This document shows, piece by piece, positions 7,929 to 17,441 of a stretch of 64,000 bases of DNA. Position 1 is the stretch's first letter, and every line of letters begins with the position of its first letter. Below the pieces are notes generated by a model. It ran no database searches. It was not told the DNA's origin and saw only the letters and a program-made list of their open reading frames with translations. Source of the DNA: Negadavirga shengliensis (GTDB lineage: Bacteria > Bacteroidota > Bacteroidia > Cytophagales > Cyclobacteriaceae); contig NZ_JBHSJJ010000006.1 in the NCBI RefSeq assembly GCF_042652345.1, positions 1 through 64,000 of the forward strand. Reading direction: 5' to 3'. The translations under genes were made by a program, and so were the position numbers.

Positions 7929-9098
7929 ATGGACTTTATTATCCTAGCACTTGTTTTGGGTGGGGTGACTTGGTCAAACCACAGGCTAGCAAAGAAGCAG
8001 CACTTTTCTACTTTCTCTATCTGGTCCCTACAAGGTTTGTGGGTCTATCATCTCTTGTTTTCCTGGATATTTTACCGGTTCATTGTGCTTTATGGCGGGG
8101 ATGCCCAAAGTTATTGGGCTTTAACGGCGGATACTTCACGTACCGGGGATACTTGGATGGCCCATTGGGGGCTGGGGACATTCTTTATTCAATGGCTGAA
8201 TTACCTGCCGGCTGGGATACTCGGCATTGGTTTTCTTACAGGCAACCTGCTGTATGCAGCGCTGTCCTTTATAGGGTTCCGGGAACTCCTGTGTATGGTT
8301 CGCGATTCTTCAGTAACTTTTGGGAAAAGCTGGAGGGAAAAAGCCTGGGTGTTGCTGTTGTTCACACCTAACGTACATTTTTGGACAGCGGGTATTGGAA
8401 AGGAAGCCCTTTTATGGTTGGGATTGGTGTGGGTATTAAAGGGTTTTATACAATTTCCCCGGAACTGGATCTATTTATCGGCGGGCATCCTGCTGACTTT
8501 TTTGACCAGGCCTTTCAGCAGTCTTATTGTTTTAACGGTATTGTTGGTAGTGCTTCCGTTTCAAAATATCTTCAGACCCTATCGGAAATGGGCGGTCATG
8601 ACTTCTGCCCTGCTTTTGCTATCCATTGCGGCATACAAATGGTTTCAGGGCTACACCCAATTTGGTTTTTCCAGTTCCTGGGTCACAGCCATGTTTCAGG
8701 AACAGATGGCATTTTTGCGGACTTTCAATGCGGGCTCTGAGGTCCCTATGGAGACCTACTCATTCCCGGAAAAATTATGGACGGTATGGTTTAGACCTAT
8801 TTGGGAACACGAAGGAGGGATTTGGTTCCTCGCAGCATCTTTAGAAAACAGCTTTGCCCTGCTGCTGTTTTCGTTGGGGATATGGGGCTTGATTTTCAGA
8901 AAAAGGAAGACAGTCCCGCTTTTTTTGATAGCGGGATCGGCCGTTGGGATACTGATGTGTTTGCTGTATGCATTCACACTGAATAATCTGGGTATTATGA
9001 TGAGGATGAAGAGTATATATATGATAATATTCTACATGACAGCGTATTTCCTGTTTTTATCGGAAGGCGGTACAAAACGGAAAGGGGTTATGCGTTAA
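7929..9098 (+). CDS. Polytopic membrane protein, polysaccharide-polymerase-like
   Basis: 389 residues with roughly nine to ten hydrophobic segments. I do not recognise a named family. The pattern GGDAQSYW near the end of helix 2, a loop with TPNVHFWTAGIGKEA and a later LTRPFS resembles EpsG-like or glycosyltransferase-associated membrane proteins, in which a GK(E/D) motif follows an aromatic loop. That likeness is weak and rests on memory of the pattern. It is preceded by a 200-base non-coding gap and followed by a methyltransferase 64 bases downstream. Confidence 0.65.
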   Translation: MDFIILALVLGGVTWSNHRLAKKQHFSTFSIWSLQGLWVYHLLFSWIFYRFIVLYGGDAQSYWALTADTSRTGDTWMAHWGLGTFFIQWLNYLPAGILGIGFLTGNLLYAALSFIGFRELLCMVRDSSVTFGKSWREKAWVLLLFTPNVHFWTAGIGKEALLWLGLVWVLKGFIQFPRNWIYLSAGILLTFLTRPFSSLIVLTVLLVVLPFQNIFRPYRKWAVMTSALLLLSIAAYKWFQGYTQFGFSSSWVTAMFQEQMAFLRTFNAGSEVPMETYSFPEKLWTVWFRPIWEHEGGIWFLAASLENSFALLLFSLGIWGLIFRKRKTVPLFLIAGSAVGILMCLLYAFTLNNLGIMMRMKSIYMIIFYMTAYFLFLSEGGTKRKGVMR

Positions 9099-9162
9099 TT
9101 AGTTCTAGCTATTCAAATTGTTTCCTTGCGTTAATAGAACGCTGAGAGATTGCCGACACATC

Positions 9163-9900
9163 ATGAAAGATAACTTTTCCACAAAAGCGGATGATTATGC
9201 CAGATACCGGCCGGAATATCCCGACGCGGTATTCGAGTATTTAGAACATATCCTGCCCCGTAAGGAAAACGCCTGGGACTGTGCCACAGGAAACGGGCAG
9301 GTGGCAGTCAGGCTGGCTTCCTTTTTTGATCAGGTTTATGCGACAGATATCAGCAAGTCCCAATTGGAACATGCACACCGGCACCCGAATATCCAATATT
9401 CCCTGCAACCTGCGGAGAAAACCGGTTTCCCCGCGGGTTTTTTTGACCTGATTACGGTGGGACAGGCCATACATTGGTTTGATTTCGAAAGATTTTATCC
9501 TGAAGTGAAGCGCACTGCAAGAAAAAACGCTTTGTTGGTGATCCTGGGCTATGGCCGTATCCAGGTCAATCCGAATATAGATCAATGCATAGACGAGCTG
9601 TATACCCATATAGTGGGAAAATACTGGGACGCAGAAAGAAAATATGTCGAAGAAGGCTACAGGACCATACCGTTTCCCTTTGAGGAACTTCCGGTTCCCG
9701 TTTTTCACCTTTCCATGGATTGGACGCTGGGCCATCTGAGAGGTTATTTGGAAACTTGGTCGGCTGTAAAACACTATATGAGGCATCATCAGAAGAACCC
9801 GGTAGCAATAATCTACCCCAAGTTAAAAGCCGGGTGGGGAGAGCAAGAAAAGAGAACAGTAAATTTTCCGTTATTATTGCGGATAGGAAAAATCAACTAA
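9163..9900 (+). CDS. Class I SAM-dependent methyltransferase
   Basis: About 245 residues with the Methyltransf_11 layout: an N-terminal FSTKADDYARYRPEYP typical of UbiE-related enzymes, motif I WDCATGNGQVA binding SAM, acidic YATDIS at the end of strand 2, and FDLITVGQAIHWFD as motif post-I/II. The substrate is unknown. A TTG frame opening at 9118 is rejected because the ATG at 9163 gives the usual N-terminus. The Nudix gene starts 11 bases after the stop, suggesting co-transcription. Confidence 0.85.
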   Translation: MKDNFSTKADDYARYRPEYPDAVFEYLEHILPRKENAWDCATGNGQVAVRLASFFDQVYATDISKSQLEHAHRHPNIQYSLQPAEKTGFPAGFFDLITVGQAIHWFDFERFYPEVKRTARKNALLVILGYGRIQVNPNIDQCIDELYTHIVGKYWDAERKYVEEGYRTIPFPFEELPVPVFHLSMDWTLGHLRGYLETWSAVKHYMRHHQKNPVAIIYPKLKAGWGEQEKRTVNFPLLLRIGKIN

Positions 9901-9911
9901 ATTTAAATACA

Positions 9912-10352
9912 ATGGACCATACCACGCAGATATTACCGGCTGTGGCCGCGGTGATTTTCAACGAAGCAGGGGAGGTATTGCTACAAAAAAGAAAGGATGT
10001 GGAGAAGTGGTGTGTAATATCGGGTCATGTGGAGTTCGGTGAAACCGTAGAGCAAGCCGTGTTGAGGGAAATCGAAGAGGAGACCGGGAAAAAAGCAAGC
10101 ATAATCCGGCTGATAGGCGTATATTCAAGCCCCGGTTCGCAAACGTACTTTTATCGGGAAAAAACAATTCAGTATGTCACGACTTATTTCGAAGCGGTTT
10201 TGGATTCAGAAATTGAGAAAGGCTTTAAAAACCAGGAAACGGTTGAGTTAAAGTATTTTCACTCTGATCATATTCCGGCTGACCTGGCACTGATCAATCC
10301 GAATTGGCTTAAGGACGCGCTGGACAGAACGGTCCCCGCTTTTGTTCGTTAA
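9912..10352 (+). CDS. Nudix hydrolase (MutT-like)
   Basis: 146 residues with a complete Nudix box, GHVEFGETVEQAVLREIEEETG, matching G-x5-E-x7-REVxEE-x-G. The REIEEE glutamates bind the catalytic Mg2+. The enzyme should cleave a nucleoside diphosphate linked to another moiety; the substrate cannot be read from sequence. The start ATG lies 11 bases after the methyltransferase stop, so the two probably share a transcript. An in-frame upstream opening inside the methyltransferase gene is disregarded. Confidence 0.88.
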   Translation: MDHTTQILPAVAAVIFNEAGEVLLQKRKDVEKWCVISGHVEFGETVEQAVLREIEEETGKKASIIRLIGVYSSPGSQTYFYREKTIQYVTTYFEAVLDSEIEKGFKNQETVELKYFHSDHIPADLALINPNWLKDALDRTVPAFVR

Positions 10353-10495
10353 AAAGCGCTTACAAGAACAAACAGAACAAAAAGGGGGGCATTTGGGTCT
10401 GTTGGGTTACCAATAGGCAGGCCTTGAAGTAGAAAATAGATGTGTGGGCTTTTCGCCTTCCTATAGCAAATTTGAAATCCTAAAACTGATATACC

Positions 10496-11050
10496 ATGAA
10501 ATACCTGCTGGAAGGACAGGAGACGGACCGCCTCCGTTTCAGAAAAATCAATTTGTCTGATTTTGACGACTGGCTGGAATTCCATAAAGATCCTTTGACA
10601 AGGGTGCATTGGAAGATGGATTACGATAGCCCTGGCGAAGAATGCCGTAAATGGTATGAAAAGCAACAGTTTCGTTATGAAAACGGGTTGGGGGGTATGA
10701 ATGCACTGATTGAAAAGGAGACGGGGAAATTGGTGGGTCACTGCGGGCTTTTGGTACAGCCGGTGGATGGATTAAGGGAGCTTGAAATCGGTTACTCCCT
10801 TTTGCGGGAATTTTGGAACAGAGGTCTGGCCACCGAGGCAGCCATCAAATGCAAGGATTTCGCGTTTGAGAACCTGCTGGCCGAATCCCTGATTTCAATC
10901 ATCAGTTTGACCAATACTCCCTCACAGCGGGTTGCCCTCAAAAACGGGATGCGGATGGAAAAAACCACAGTGTACAAAGATAACCCCGTCCGCATTTTCA
11001 GGGTACATCTATCGGAATGGGATGGTCATCAAAAAGACCGGCAGCGATGA
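10496..11050 (+). CDS. GNAT-family N-acetyltransferase (RimJ/RimL type)
   Basis: 184 residues of the Acetyltransf_3 type: TDRLRFRKINLSDFDDW at the N-terminus, the acetyl-CoA-binding region around EIGYSLLREFWNRGLATEAA, and the C-terminal NTPSQRVALKNGMRME. Family members acetylate N-terminal amino groups of proteins or small amines. The target is unknown. It stands 143 bases after the Nudix gene. Confidence 0.87.
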   Translation: MKYLLEGQETDRLRFRKINLSDFDDWLEFHKDPLTRVHWKMDYDSPGEECRKWYEKQQFRYENGLGGMNALIEKETGKLVGHCGLLVQPVDGLRELEIGYSLLREFWNRGLATEAAIKCKDFAFENLLAESLISIISLTNTPSQRVALKNGMRMEKTTVYKDNPVRIFRVHLSEWDGHQKDRQR

Positions 11051-11220
11051 ATTGCAGCCTGAAACCGGCCTGCCGGACCGGTTTCAAGATGCTTATAATA
11101 CGTCATCATCCATTACAGGTTTCATGCGAAGGAAGGTTTTCCGGTGGCGTATGCCCGTTTGATTGGAGCGTATCTGACCGGTTTCCCTGCAACTTTGCAT
11201 AAAACCTGTTGGACCATACT

Positions 11221-12573
11221 TTATCCAAAAATACCCTGGGCCATCATGGCTTTGGATACTTTTACAAAGGCACTCATGTTGGCCGCGTTCAGGTAATCAT
11301 GTTCCTTCAGCCCATAATCGTGGATGGTCACCAGACAGTTTTCCTGGATGGTCTTCATCAGGGTGCGCAATTCCTTTTCCAGATCTGATTTGGTCCAGTA
11401 CCTGCCCAGACGGTTTTGGCTCATTTCAAGGCCGGATACGGCCACGCCGCCTGCATTGGCAGCCTTGCCTGGACCATACAGTATCCTGGTTTTTCTGATA
11501 AAGGCGATGGCATCAGGTGTGGTGGGCATATTGGCCCCTTCCGCCAATAAAATCAGCTTGTTGCTTTTCAGTTCTTTGGCGTCATCCAGGGTCAATTCAT
11601 TCTGTGTGGCACAGGGAAAAGCACAATCCGCGGGAATAGACCAGATGCTGCTTTTCCCCGCTTCCGTAAAGACGGCGTTTTTATATTTTTCAGCATAGAC
11701 AGCCACACTTTTCTTTTGGCCGTTTTTGATGTCTTTTATATAACTCAGCTTGGATTCGTTGATGCCATCAGGGTCGTGCACAAAGCCTGTGGAGTCTGAA
11801 AAAGCCACCACTTTGGCCTTTTCCTGAAGAAGTTTTTCCATGGCAAACTGGGAGACATTTCCGGCACCGGATACCAAGCAGACCTTGTTCTCCAAAGCCT
11901 CATCTATTTCTGCCAGCATGAACTGGGCAAAATGGATCAATCCGTAGCCCGTGGCTTCGGGCCGCAAGTGCGAGCCTCCCCAGTCAAGCCCCTTGCCGGT
12001 GATCATCCCCTGAAATTCGTTTTTTATCTTTTTATAAGCACCAAAAAGGTATCCGATTTCCCGCTCCCCAACGCCGATATCCCCAGCCGGCACGTCAGTA
12101 AAATGACCGATGTGCCTATAAGCTTCGGTCATCCAGGATTGGCAAAAACGCATGATTTCCCCATCGGATTTTCCTTTGGGATCAAAGTCGGCCCCTCCTT
12201 TTCCTGCTCCCAAAGGAAGGCCAGTCAGCGCATTTTTAAAGATCTGTTCAAAAGCTAAAAATTTAAGAATACTTTGGTTAACGGAGGGATGAAACCTCAG
12301 GCCGCCTTTATAAGGACCAATCGCGCTGTTCATCTGCACACGGTATCCCTTATTGACCTGGACTTGATTGTTGTCGTCTGTCCAACAGACTTTAAAACTG
12401 ACAATGCGCTCAGGCTCGCAAAGTCTTTCAAACACCTTTTCTCTTATATAGATGCCGTTATCTTTTAATAATGGTTGTATGCTTTCAAAAACCTCTTCAA
12501 CTGCCTGATGAAATTCCGGTTCATGCGGGTTTCTTTCTTTTATAAAATGCAGAATTTGTTTTAGTGTAGTCAT
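11221..12573 (-). CDS. gdhA: NADP-type glutamate dehydrogenase
   Basis: A 450-residue hexameric-type GDH that interconverts 2-oxoglutarate plus ammonium and glutamate. The substrate domain carries KGGLRFHPSV and LPLGAGKGGADFDPKG with the catalytic Lys. GDIGVGEREIGYLFG precedes the Rossmann domain, which has VSGAGNVSQFA, and PCATQNELTL closes the active site. Length and motifs match the ~450-aa NADP-dependent assimilatory form. NADP preference is by family. It is a single gene with a small inverted repeat 77-94 bases upstream of its start. Confidence 0.96.
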   Translation of the reverse strand: MTTLKQILHFIKERNPHEPEFHQAVEEVFESIQPLLKDNGIYIREKVFERLCEPERIVSFKVCWTDDNNQVQVNKGYRVQMNSAIGPYKGGLRFHPSVNQSILKFLAFEQIFKNALTGLPLGAGKGGADFDPKGKSDGEIMRFCQSWMTEAYRHIGHFTDVPAGDIGVGEREIGYLFGAYKKIKNEFQGMITGKGLDWGGSHLRPEATGYGLIHFAQFMLAEIDEALENKVCLVSGAGNVSQFAMEKLLQEKAKVVAFSDSTGFVHDPDGINESKLSYIKDIKNGQKKSVAVYAEKYKNAVFTEAGKSSIWSIPADCAFPCATQNELTLDDAKELKSNKLILLAEGANMPTTPDAIAFIRKTRILYGPGKAANAGGVAVSGLEMSQNRLGRYWTKSDLEKELRTLMKTIQENCLVTIHDYGLKEHDYLNAANMSAFVKVSKAMMAQGIFG

Positions 12574-12649
12574 TTATATATGGTTATTAAATATGCTGTA
12601 TGGTTTACCGGCGGCGGGAAACTGAAGATATCAAATTCAATAATTCATC

Positions 12650-12667
12650 ATCTCTATGGGTAGAGAT
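12650..12667. promoter_or_regulatory. Short inverted repeat upstream of gdhA
   Basis: ATCTCTA, TGGG, TAGAGAT: a perfect 7-bp inverted repeat within the 227-base gap upstream of gdhA. It could be an operator or a short RNA hairpin; nothing else supports a role. Confidence 0.25.
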
Positions 12668-12800
12668 TTCGTCGGAGCGAAAAAGCGGTAAAGATTCCTT
12701 TTTACGATGCATCAAACAGTGTTTTAAATAAAATGTATAGGGATTACGGATTTTCCATAATCCAACCGCATTAATGATAGGAGGTGCTGTTTTGACCGGG

Positions 12801-14063
12801 TTACAGGTGTTTATGCTGAAGTGCCCTGAGCAGCGCTTGAGCCTTCAATTGACATTCGGCATATTCGTCTTCAGGATTGGCATCGGAGGTAATCGCACTG
12901 CCGACCCCAAAATAATACTTTCCGGATACTATATCCAAAACGATACTTCTGATAATCACACTGAAATCAAAATCCCCGTTTTCGTCTATATACCCGAGCG
13001 TACCCGAAAACCACGATCTTTTAAAGGTCTCATACTGATCGATTAACTCCATGCATTTAATTTTTGGTGCACCGGTCATACTTCCCATCGGAAAGGTGCT
13101 TGCAATGATTTTCGCAAAGTTAGCATCATCTTTCAAAACGCACGTTACCGTTGAAATCATTTGGGTAATCTGTTTGAAAGAATAGACACCAAATAATTCT
13201 TTTACCGTGATTTTTCCGGTTTGGGCTATTTTCGAAAGATCATTCCTCATCAGATCCACAATCATCAGGTTTTCGGCACGCTCTTTTTCGCTTTGCAGGA
13301 GTGATTTTTTCAGATGGGTGTCCTCTTGGACTGTTGCCCCTCTTCTTACACTTCCCTTCATGGGCTGGGCCATCAACACGTTTCCTTTTTTCTTCAAAAA
13401 CCGTTCCGGTGAGGCACCCACCAATACCAAACCATTTGCTTTAAAGTAGGCGCTGAAGGGCATGGGTGAAATCTTGCACAGATCAAAGTATAAGGTTACC
13501 GGATCAATGGATGAAAAAGTACCTTGATACGCCATACAATAATTCATTTCATAGATATCCCCTTCAATAATATGTTCCTGTATTTTTTTGAAAACACGGT
13601 GATATGATTCCTGTGTATGGCTGCAATGGATATTGATAAAATTGAAGGGGAAAGTATACGCTTCATAATCATAATTACAGATTTGTTGATAGATCGCTTC
13701 AGGATGGGAGTGCCGGATAAGGGCCTCTTGACCCTCGATTTCTACGATAAGGCCGGGGAGAAAAAAGAGCGAGTCCGGACAGGTAAAGAAAGCAGGATTT
13801 TCACTGCTCAGGTTTTCATAACTGTTTTTTTGGTCGTAACCAATGATACCAGCTTTGGGAAGGGCGGAAGGCAGGGATGCTAAATCTTCCAGGGAAACAG
13901 CTGATTCGCCGGCATATAGCACATGTTTGAAGCCACTTTCAGGATACGGCTGGTTGTTTGGGTTAAAATAAGCAACATAAGGGTAAGTTATGTCTGCCCA
14001 TTTTAGCAATTGTTTGATCCATTTGTCGGAAATATTGACCCTGAAACCGAGCATGCTTTTCAT
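12801..14063 (-). CDS. pabB: Aminodeoxychorismate synthase component I
   Basis: 420 residues of the chorismate-binding family (anthranilate synthase I / PabB / isochorismate synthase fold). Visible signatures are YEMNYC, PFSAYFKANG with LVGASPERFLKK, the GSVRRG core, ENLMIVDLMRNDLSK, and STFPMGSMTGAPKIKCMELID with DFSVIIRS. A trpE with its partner trpG lies elsewhere in the window and this gene has no amidotransferase neighbour, so PabB (folate p-aminobenzoate branch) is the likely identity. It may borrow TrpG as glutaminase subunit (inference). Confidence 0.8.
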   Translation of the reverse strand: MKSMLGFRVNISDKWIKQLLKWADITYPYVAYFNPNNQPYPESGFKHVLYAGESAVSLEDLASLPSALPKAGIIGYDQKNSYENLSSENPAFFTCPDSLFFLPGLIVEIEGQEALIRHSHPEAIYQQICNYDYEAYTFPFNFINIHCSHTQESYHRVFKKIQEHIIEGDIYEMNYCMAYQGTFSSIDPVTLYFDLCKISPMPFSAYFKANGLVLVGASPERFLKKKGNVLMAQPMKGSVRRGATVQEDTHLKKSLLQSEKERAENLMIVDLMRNDLSKIAQTGKITVKELFGVYSFKQITQMISTVTCVLKDDANFAKIIASTFPMGSMTGAPKIKCMELIDQYETFKRSWFSGTLGYIDENGDFDFSVIIRSIVLDIVSGKYYFGVGSAITSDANPEDEYAECQLKAQALLRALQHKHL

Positions 14064-14086
14064 GGGAACAAATTAACCAATAAAAA

Positions 14087-14118
14087 CAAAACAGGAGACA
14101 AGGTGCCTCCTGTTTTTA
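14087..14118 (-). terminator. Terminator after the YceI gene
   Basis: ACAGGAG (14091-14097) pairs with CTCCTGT (14107-14113). The minus strand ends in TTTTGTTTTTA, and the plus side also carries a T run, so it may act in both directions. It lies between yceI and pabB. Confidence 0.6.
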
Positions 14119-14142
14119 TAAGTAATCAACTAAAAGTTGGTA

Positions 14143-14865
14143 TTAGTTTGCTTTGATATCGAATTCTACACTGACAGAATTATAGATGAAACGATCAGCG
14201 GCTTTATTGGCCACGCCGGCTTCATCACCATAGGAAAGCCCCCATTCGGTCCGGTCTATGTTGAAACCTGCATGAGCCGTCACCGCATTGTTGTCCACAG
14301 AAATACGGGCAGGGAATTTGATGTTCTTGGTGGTGCCCCTCATGGTGAGGTTTCCGCTGATCCAGTGGGTAGGACTGTCCGGAGCCAGTTCTGAGGCGCT
14401 TTTAGGGGTGTTATCTGAAGCAAATTCTTCTTTGTCCTCTACCAGGTTCCCCGATCCATAAGAAATGATTTCCGTAACCTCAAATTTGGCTTCGGGATAA
14501 TTGGTTGCATCAAAAAAATCATCTGACTGTAGGTGATTCCATAATTTGGTGTGGTTTTCGTCGCTTTTTTCCATGTCATGGATCTCCAGCGCCGTAATAT
14601 CAAAAGTAAAATTCCCAGCGGTGATTTCATTGCCTTCCACCGTCAATTCTCCACCGGTAATAGGAATGATGCCATAATGCTGGCCGGTAGGCTTATAGCC
14701 CCTCCAATTAACTTTGCTGGTGGAATGGTCCAGTGACAATGTCTGACCGCTGCCGGCTGCCACTTCCTGGGCATCTTTGGTTTCTACCGTATCAGCACTT
14801 CCGCCACAGCTAAAAGCGACAAGCGCCAGAGCAGACACAATTCCTGTAGTCTTCAATAATTTCAT
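14143..14865 (-). CDS. YceI-family lipoprotein
   Basis: 240 residues with a lipoprotein signal peptide ending in ALVAFSC (Cys20). The mature part is a YceI lipocalin-like beta barrel: SLDHSTSKVNWRGYKPTGQHYGIIPITGGEL at the start, then DDFFDATNYPEAKFEVTEI, GNLTMRGTTKNIKFPARI and the C-terminal FDIDRTEW-type block (here FNIDRTEWGLSYGD). Homologues bind isoprenoid-like hydrophobic molecules; the physiological role is uncertain. It has its own terminator and is a single-gene unit. Confidence 0.92.
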   Translation of the reverse strand: MKLLKTTGIVSALALVAFSCGGSADTVETKDAQEVAAGSGQTLSLDHSTSKVNWRGYKPTGQHYGIIPITGGELTVEGNEITAGNFTFDITALEIHDMEKSDENHTKLWNHLQSDDFFDATNYPEAKFEVTEIISYGSGNLVEDKEEFASDNTPKSASELAPDSPTHWISGNLTMRGTTKNIKFPARISVDNNAVTAHAGFNIDRTEWGLSYGDEAGVANKAADRFIYNSVSVEFDIKAN

Positions 14866-14957
14866 GTTAAATAGTTTTTAGATAAGGTTATGATATTGTA
14901 TGTATGTACATGAAAACTGTTTTTGACCAAAAAAGTTCAGAAGTTTGGAAAATAATT

Positions 14958-14965
14958 TAGCTTTG
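14958..14965 (+). promoter_or_regulatory. -7 promoter element of the carbonic anhydrase-like gene
   Basis: TAGCTTTG fits TAnnTTTG, with only a weak GTTC about 20 nt upstream. It places the transcript start near 14972, which supports ATG 15008 rather than the upstream in-frame opening at 14945. Confidence 0.4.
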
Positions 14966-15007
14966 GGAGTTGAAGTTCTTAATAGCAGGGATTACCGATT
15001 GTCATTT

Positions 15008-15520
15008 ATGGCACTTATCAGAAAAGTAAAGGATAAAACTCCGCAGTGGGGCGCAGGTTGTTGGTTGGCAGACAATGCTACCGTGGTTGGCGATGTGATT
15101 ATGGGGGACAACTGTACCGTTTGGTTCAATGCAGTGGTCAGAGGCGATGTCCATGAAATCAGGATAGGGGATAATACCAATATACAGGATGGTGCGGTGA
15201 TCCATTGCACCTATATAAAAGCAGCTACCTATATAGGGAACAATGTGTCCATAGCCCACAAGGCCATCGTCCATGGATGTACCATTCAGGACAACGTGCT
15301 GATCGGCATGGGGGCCATTGTAATGGATGGCGCCGTGGTGGAAGAAGGTGCGGTCATTGCTGCCGGCGCCGTGGTACTCGCGGGGGCCAGGGTGGAAAAA
15401 AACTGCATATACGGGGGAATACCGGCCCGGAAAATAAAAGAAACAGGACCGGAAATGGCGGAGGTAATCCGTCGTACGGCAGAAAACTATCCTATGTACG
15501 CCTCTTGGTACAAAGAATGA
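15008..15520 (+). CDS. Gamma-class carbonic anhydrase-like hexapeptide-repeat protein
   Basis: 170 residues forming a left-handed beta-helix trimer. The N-terminal ADNATVVGDVIMGDNCTVWFNAVVRGDV block and three His that would bind Zn (in AVIHC, VSIAHKAIVHG) match the gamma carbonic anhydrase/YrdA group. Repeats continue to about residue 140, followed by the C-terminal helix AEVIRRTAENYPMYASWY. Enzyme activity is not guaranteed because YrdA-type proteins are often inactive. The gene is convergent with aceK, 18 bases apart. Confidence 0.9.
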   Translation: MALIRKVKDKTPQWGAGCWLADNATVVGDVIMGDNCTVWFNAVVRGDVHEIRIGDNTNIQDGAVIHCTYIKAATYIGNNVSIAHKAIVHGCTIQDNVLIGMGAIVMDGAVVEEGAVIAAGAVVLAGARVEKNCIYGGIPARKIKETGPEMAEVIRRTAENYPMYASWYKE

Positions 15521-15538
15521 TGAACCAATTAACGCTGT

Positions 15539-17266
15539 TTATATTTCCTCTTCCGGTCTGAAGCGCATACAGTGCGGATAAGGGAAGGCGTGGAGAAGTT
15601 CGCCGTTTTTGATTTTATTCTGGATGGAAATCCACGTTTCGGGTTCAAAAAGTTGCCGGTGAAAATCAAAGAAATACGCTCTCACGTCTTTTCTTCCTAT
15701 CATGAACCTTTTGAAATCTTCAGGAAAGACATCGTTTTTACCTATTTCATACCATGGTTCGGAAGCATATATTTGTTCATAGCTTTCCGGCTTGGGTTTT
15801 TTCCGGAAATTCATGTCCACCAAAAACTCTATTTCATCATAATCATAAAAAATCACCCGTTTCTGGCGGGTAACGCCAAAGTTTTTGGTCATCATGTCGC
15901 CGGGAAAAATATTGGCCTGGGCGAGCTGCAATATTGAGTTGCCGTATTCTTCCACAGCCTGTTGGGCATCCTGAAAGGAACAATTCTCCAGGAAAATGTT
16001 CAGCGGCATCAGCCGCCTTTCTGTATAGAGATGTTTGATGATCAGGGTGTCTCCTTTGATTTCCAACAGAGAATTGACCGTGTTTTTCAGTTCTTTCATG
16101 AGATCCGGATGTATTCTGTCTAAAGGAAGATGAAAGTTTTCAAATTCATGGGTGTCCGCCATTCTTCCCACGCGATCATGTAGACCTACCAGCTTGTATT
16201 TTTCCTTTACCTGTTGCCGGGTCATGGTTTTAGGCGGATCAAAATGGTCTTTGATCAATTTAAAAACGATATTGTAGGAAGGGAGCGTGAAGACTGCCAT
16301 CACCATTCCCTTGATACCCGGGGCCAGCACAAATTGGTCGTCGCTGTTATTCAAATGATCGATAAAATCCCTGTAAAAAGCTGTTTTCCCATGTTTGTTG
16401 AATCCGATGGCATTGTAGAGTTCATGAGGCCTTTTATGGGAAATGACCGAATTAAGGAAAGCCACCACCTGCGCAGGAACTTTGATTTCGGCCATAAAAT
16501 AAGAACGGGTATAGCTGAAAATGCTGCTCATGATATTGGGGTCAAATATCAAGGTATCGGCAAAGACACCTTTCTCGTTGTGGACGAACGGTATGATAAA
16601 AGGCATCCATTTTTTACCTACATAGGTCCTGCCAATAAGGTATGCCGCTTTGTTTCGGTAAAAGACATTCTTGAGCACCTGTGTGGTGGTTTCGGTGGTT
16701 GTAGGGTACCTGCTGAGGATTACTTCCCGAACCTCTTTGACTAAAAATCCAATGTCTTCTTCTTTATTATAATAGGGCACCCCGAAATCAAAATCATCCA
16801 TAATTTTTCTGAAAATCTTTTCAATGTCCCAGTTTGCAGGGTAGTTATAAAACAGACCGGGGTCAGCTTCTGCTTTTTTATCTTCAAACGGATCATCTAC
16901 AAACATCAGTTCTTTATCTATGGACATTCCCGGATAGGTCTTTCTGATGACGGAGTTGAAAAAGGATGCCGCCAACTCTCTGTCTTCCATGTGGGCAACA
17001 CGTTGCGTAAATAGTTTTTTATTGGCTTTCCAAATTTGTCTGTCATCTACGGCATCCGCAAGAACAGCTTTGCATAGATCTATGATCACTTTCAGGTGAT
17101 CCTTGTACAGCCGTAATCTTTTTTTATGGTTTTCTTGTAGCCCAGCCCAGTTTCTGGCTACAAAATTTTCGGGAGCCAGCTTGGTAATCCGATTGAAATC
17201 CGTCATGTATTTTTCATAACCGCTCAGGATGATCTCCACTGTTTTTTCTATCGGTTTTTTATTCAT
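15539..17266 (-). CDS. aceK: Isocitrate dehydrogenase kinase/phosphatase
   Basis: 575 residues, the usual AceK length. The bifunctional enzyme phosphorylates and dephosphorylates isocitrate dehydrogenase to switch flux to the glyoxylate shunt. The ATP-binding loop reads APGIKGMVMAVFTLPSYNIVFKLIKD, the catalytic region includes YGNSILQLAQANIFPGDMMTKNFGV, and VIFYDYDEIEFL contains the metal-binding acidic residues. The C-terminal DVRAYFFDFH and QNKIKNGELLHAFPYP blocks are typical. No isocitrate lyase, malate synthase or icd gene is nearby, so it is not in the enterobacterial aceBAK arrangement. Confidence 0.95.
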   Translation of the reverse strand: MNKKPIEKTVEIILSGYEKYMTDFNRITKLAPENFVARNWAGLQENHKKRLRLYKDHLKVIIDLCKAVLADAVDDRQIWKANKKLFTQRVAHMEDRELAASFFNSVIRKTYPGMSIDKELMFVDDPFEDKKAEADPGLFYNYPANWDIEKIFRKIMDDFDFGVPYYNKEEDIGFLVKEVREVILSRYPTTTETTTQVLKNVFYRNKAAYLIGRTYVGKKWMPFIIPFVHNEKGVFADTLIFDPNIMSSIFSYTRSYFMAEIKVPAQVVAFLNSVISHKRPHELYNAIGFNKHGKTAFYRDFIDHLNNSDDQFVLAPGIKGMVMAVFTLPSYNIVFKLIKDHFDPPKTMTRQQVKEKYKLVGLHDRVGRMADTHEFENFHLPLDRIHPDLMKELKNTVNSLLEIKGDTLIIKHLYTERRLMPLNIFLENCSFQDAQQAVEEYGNSILQLAQANIFPGDMMTKNFGVTRQKRVIFYDYDEIEFLVDMNFRKKPKPESYEQIYASEPWYEIGKNDVFPEDFKRFMIGRKDVRAYFFDFHRQLFEPETWISIQNKIKNGELLHAFPYPHCMRFRPEEEI

Positions 17267-17402
17267 TTCAACTGATTTTGGTCAAAAATCTCCTTTAGCT
17301 TATTAAGCTTCCCGGTTTTTCAAATACAATTTTTCACGTCTAAATAGTGAAACTTTGTAAATATTAAATTATTCCTTAAATTTCCCCCAGTTTATTCAAT
17401 TA

Positions 17403-17434
17403 TTGAATAAAACCCAATAGGTTTAATAGGTTTG
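17403..17434 (+). promoter_or_regulatory. Candidate promoter of the CoA-pyrophosphatase gene
   Basis: TTG (17403-17405), 21 nt, then TAGGTTTG (17427-17434), close to the Bacteroidota consensus. The start would fall near 17440, immediately before the hairpin at 17442-17473. Confidence 0.45.
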
Positions 17435-17441
17435 ATAAGTG

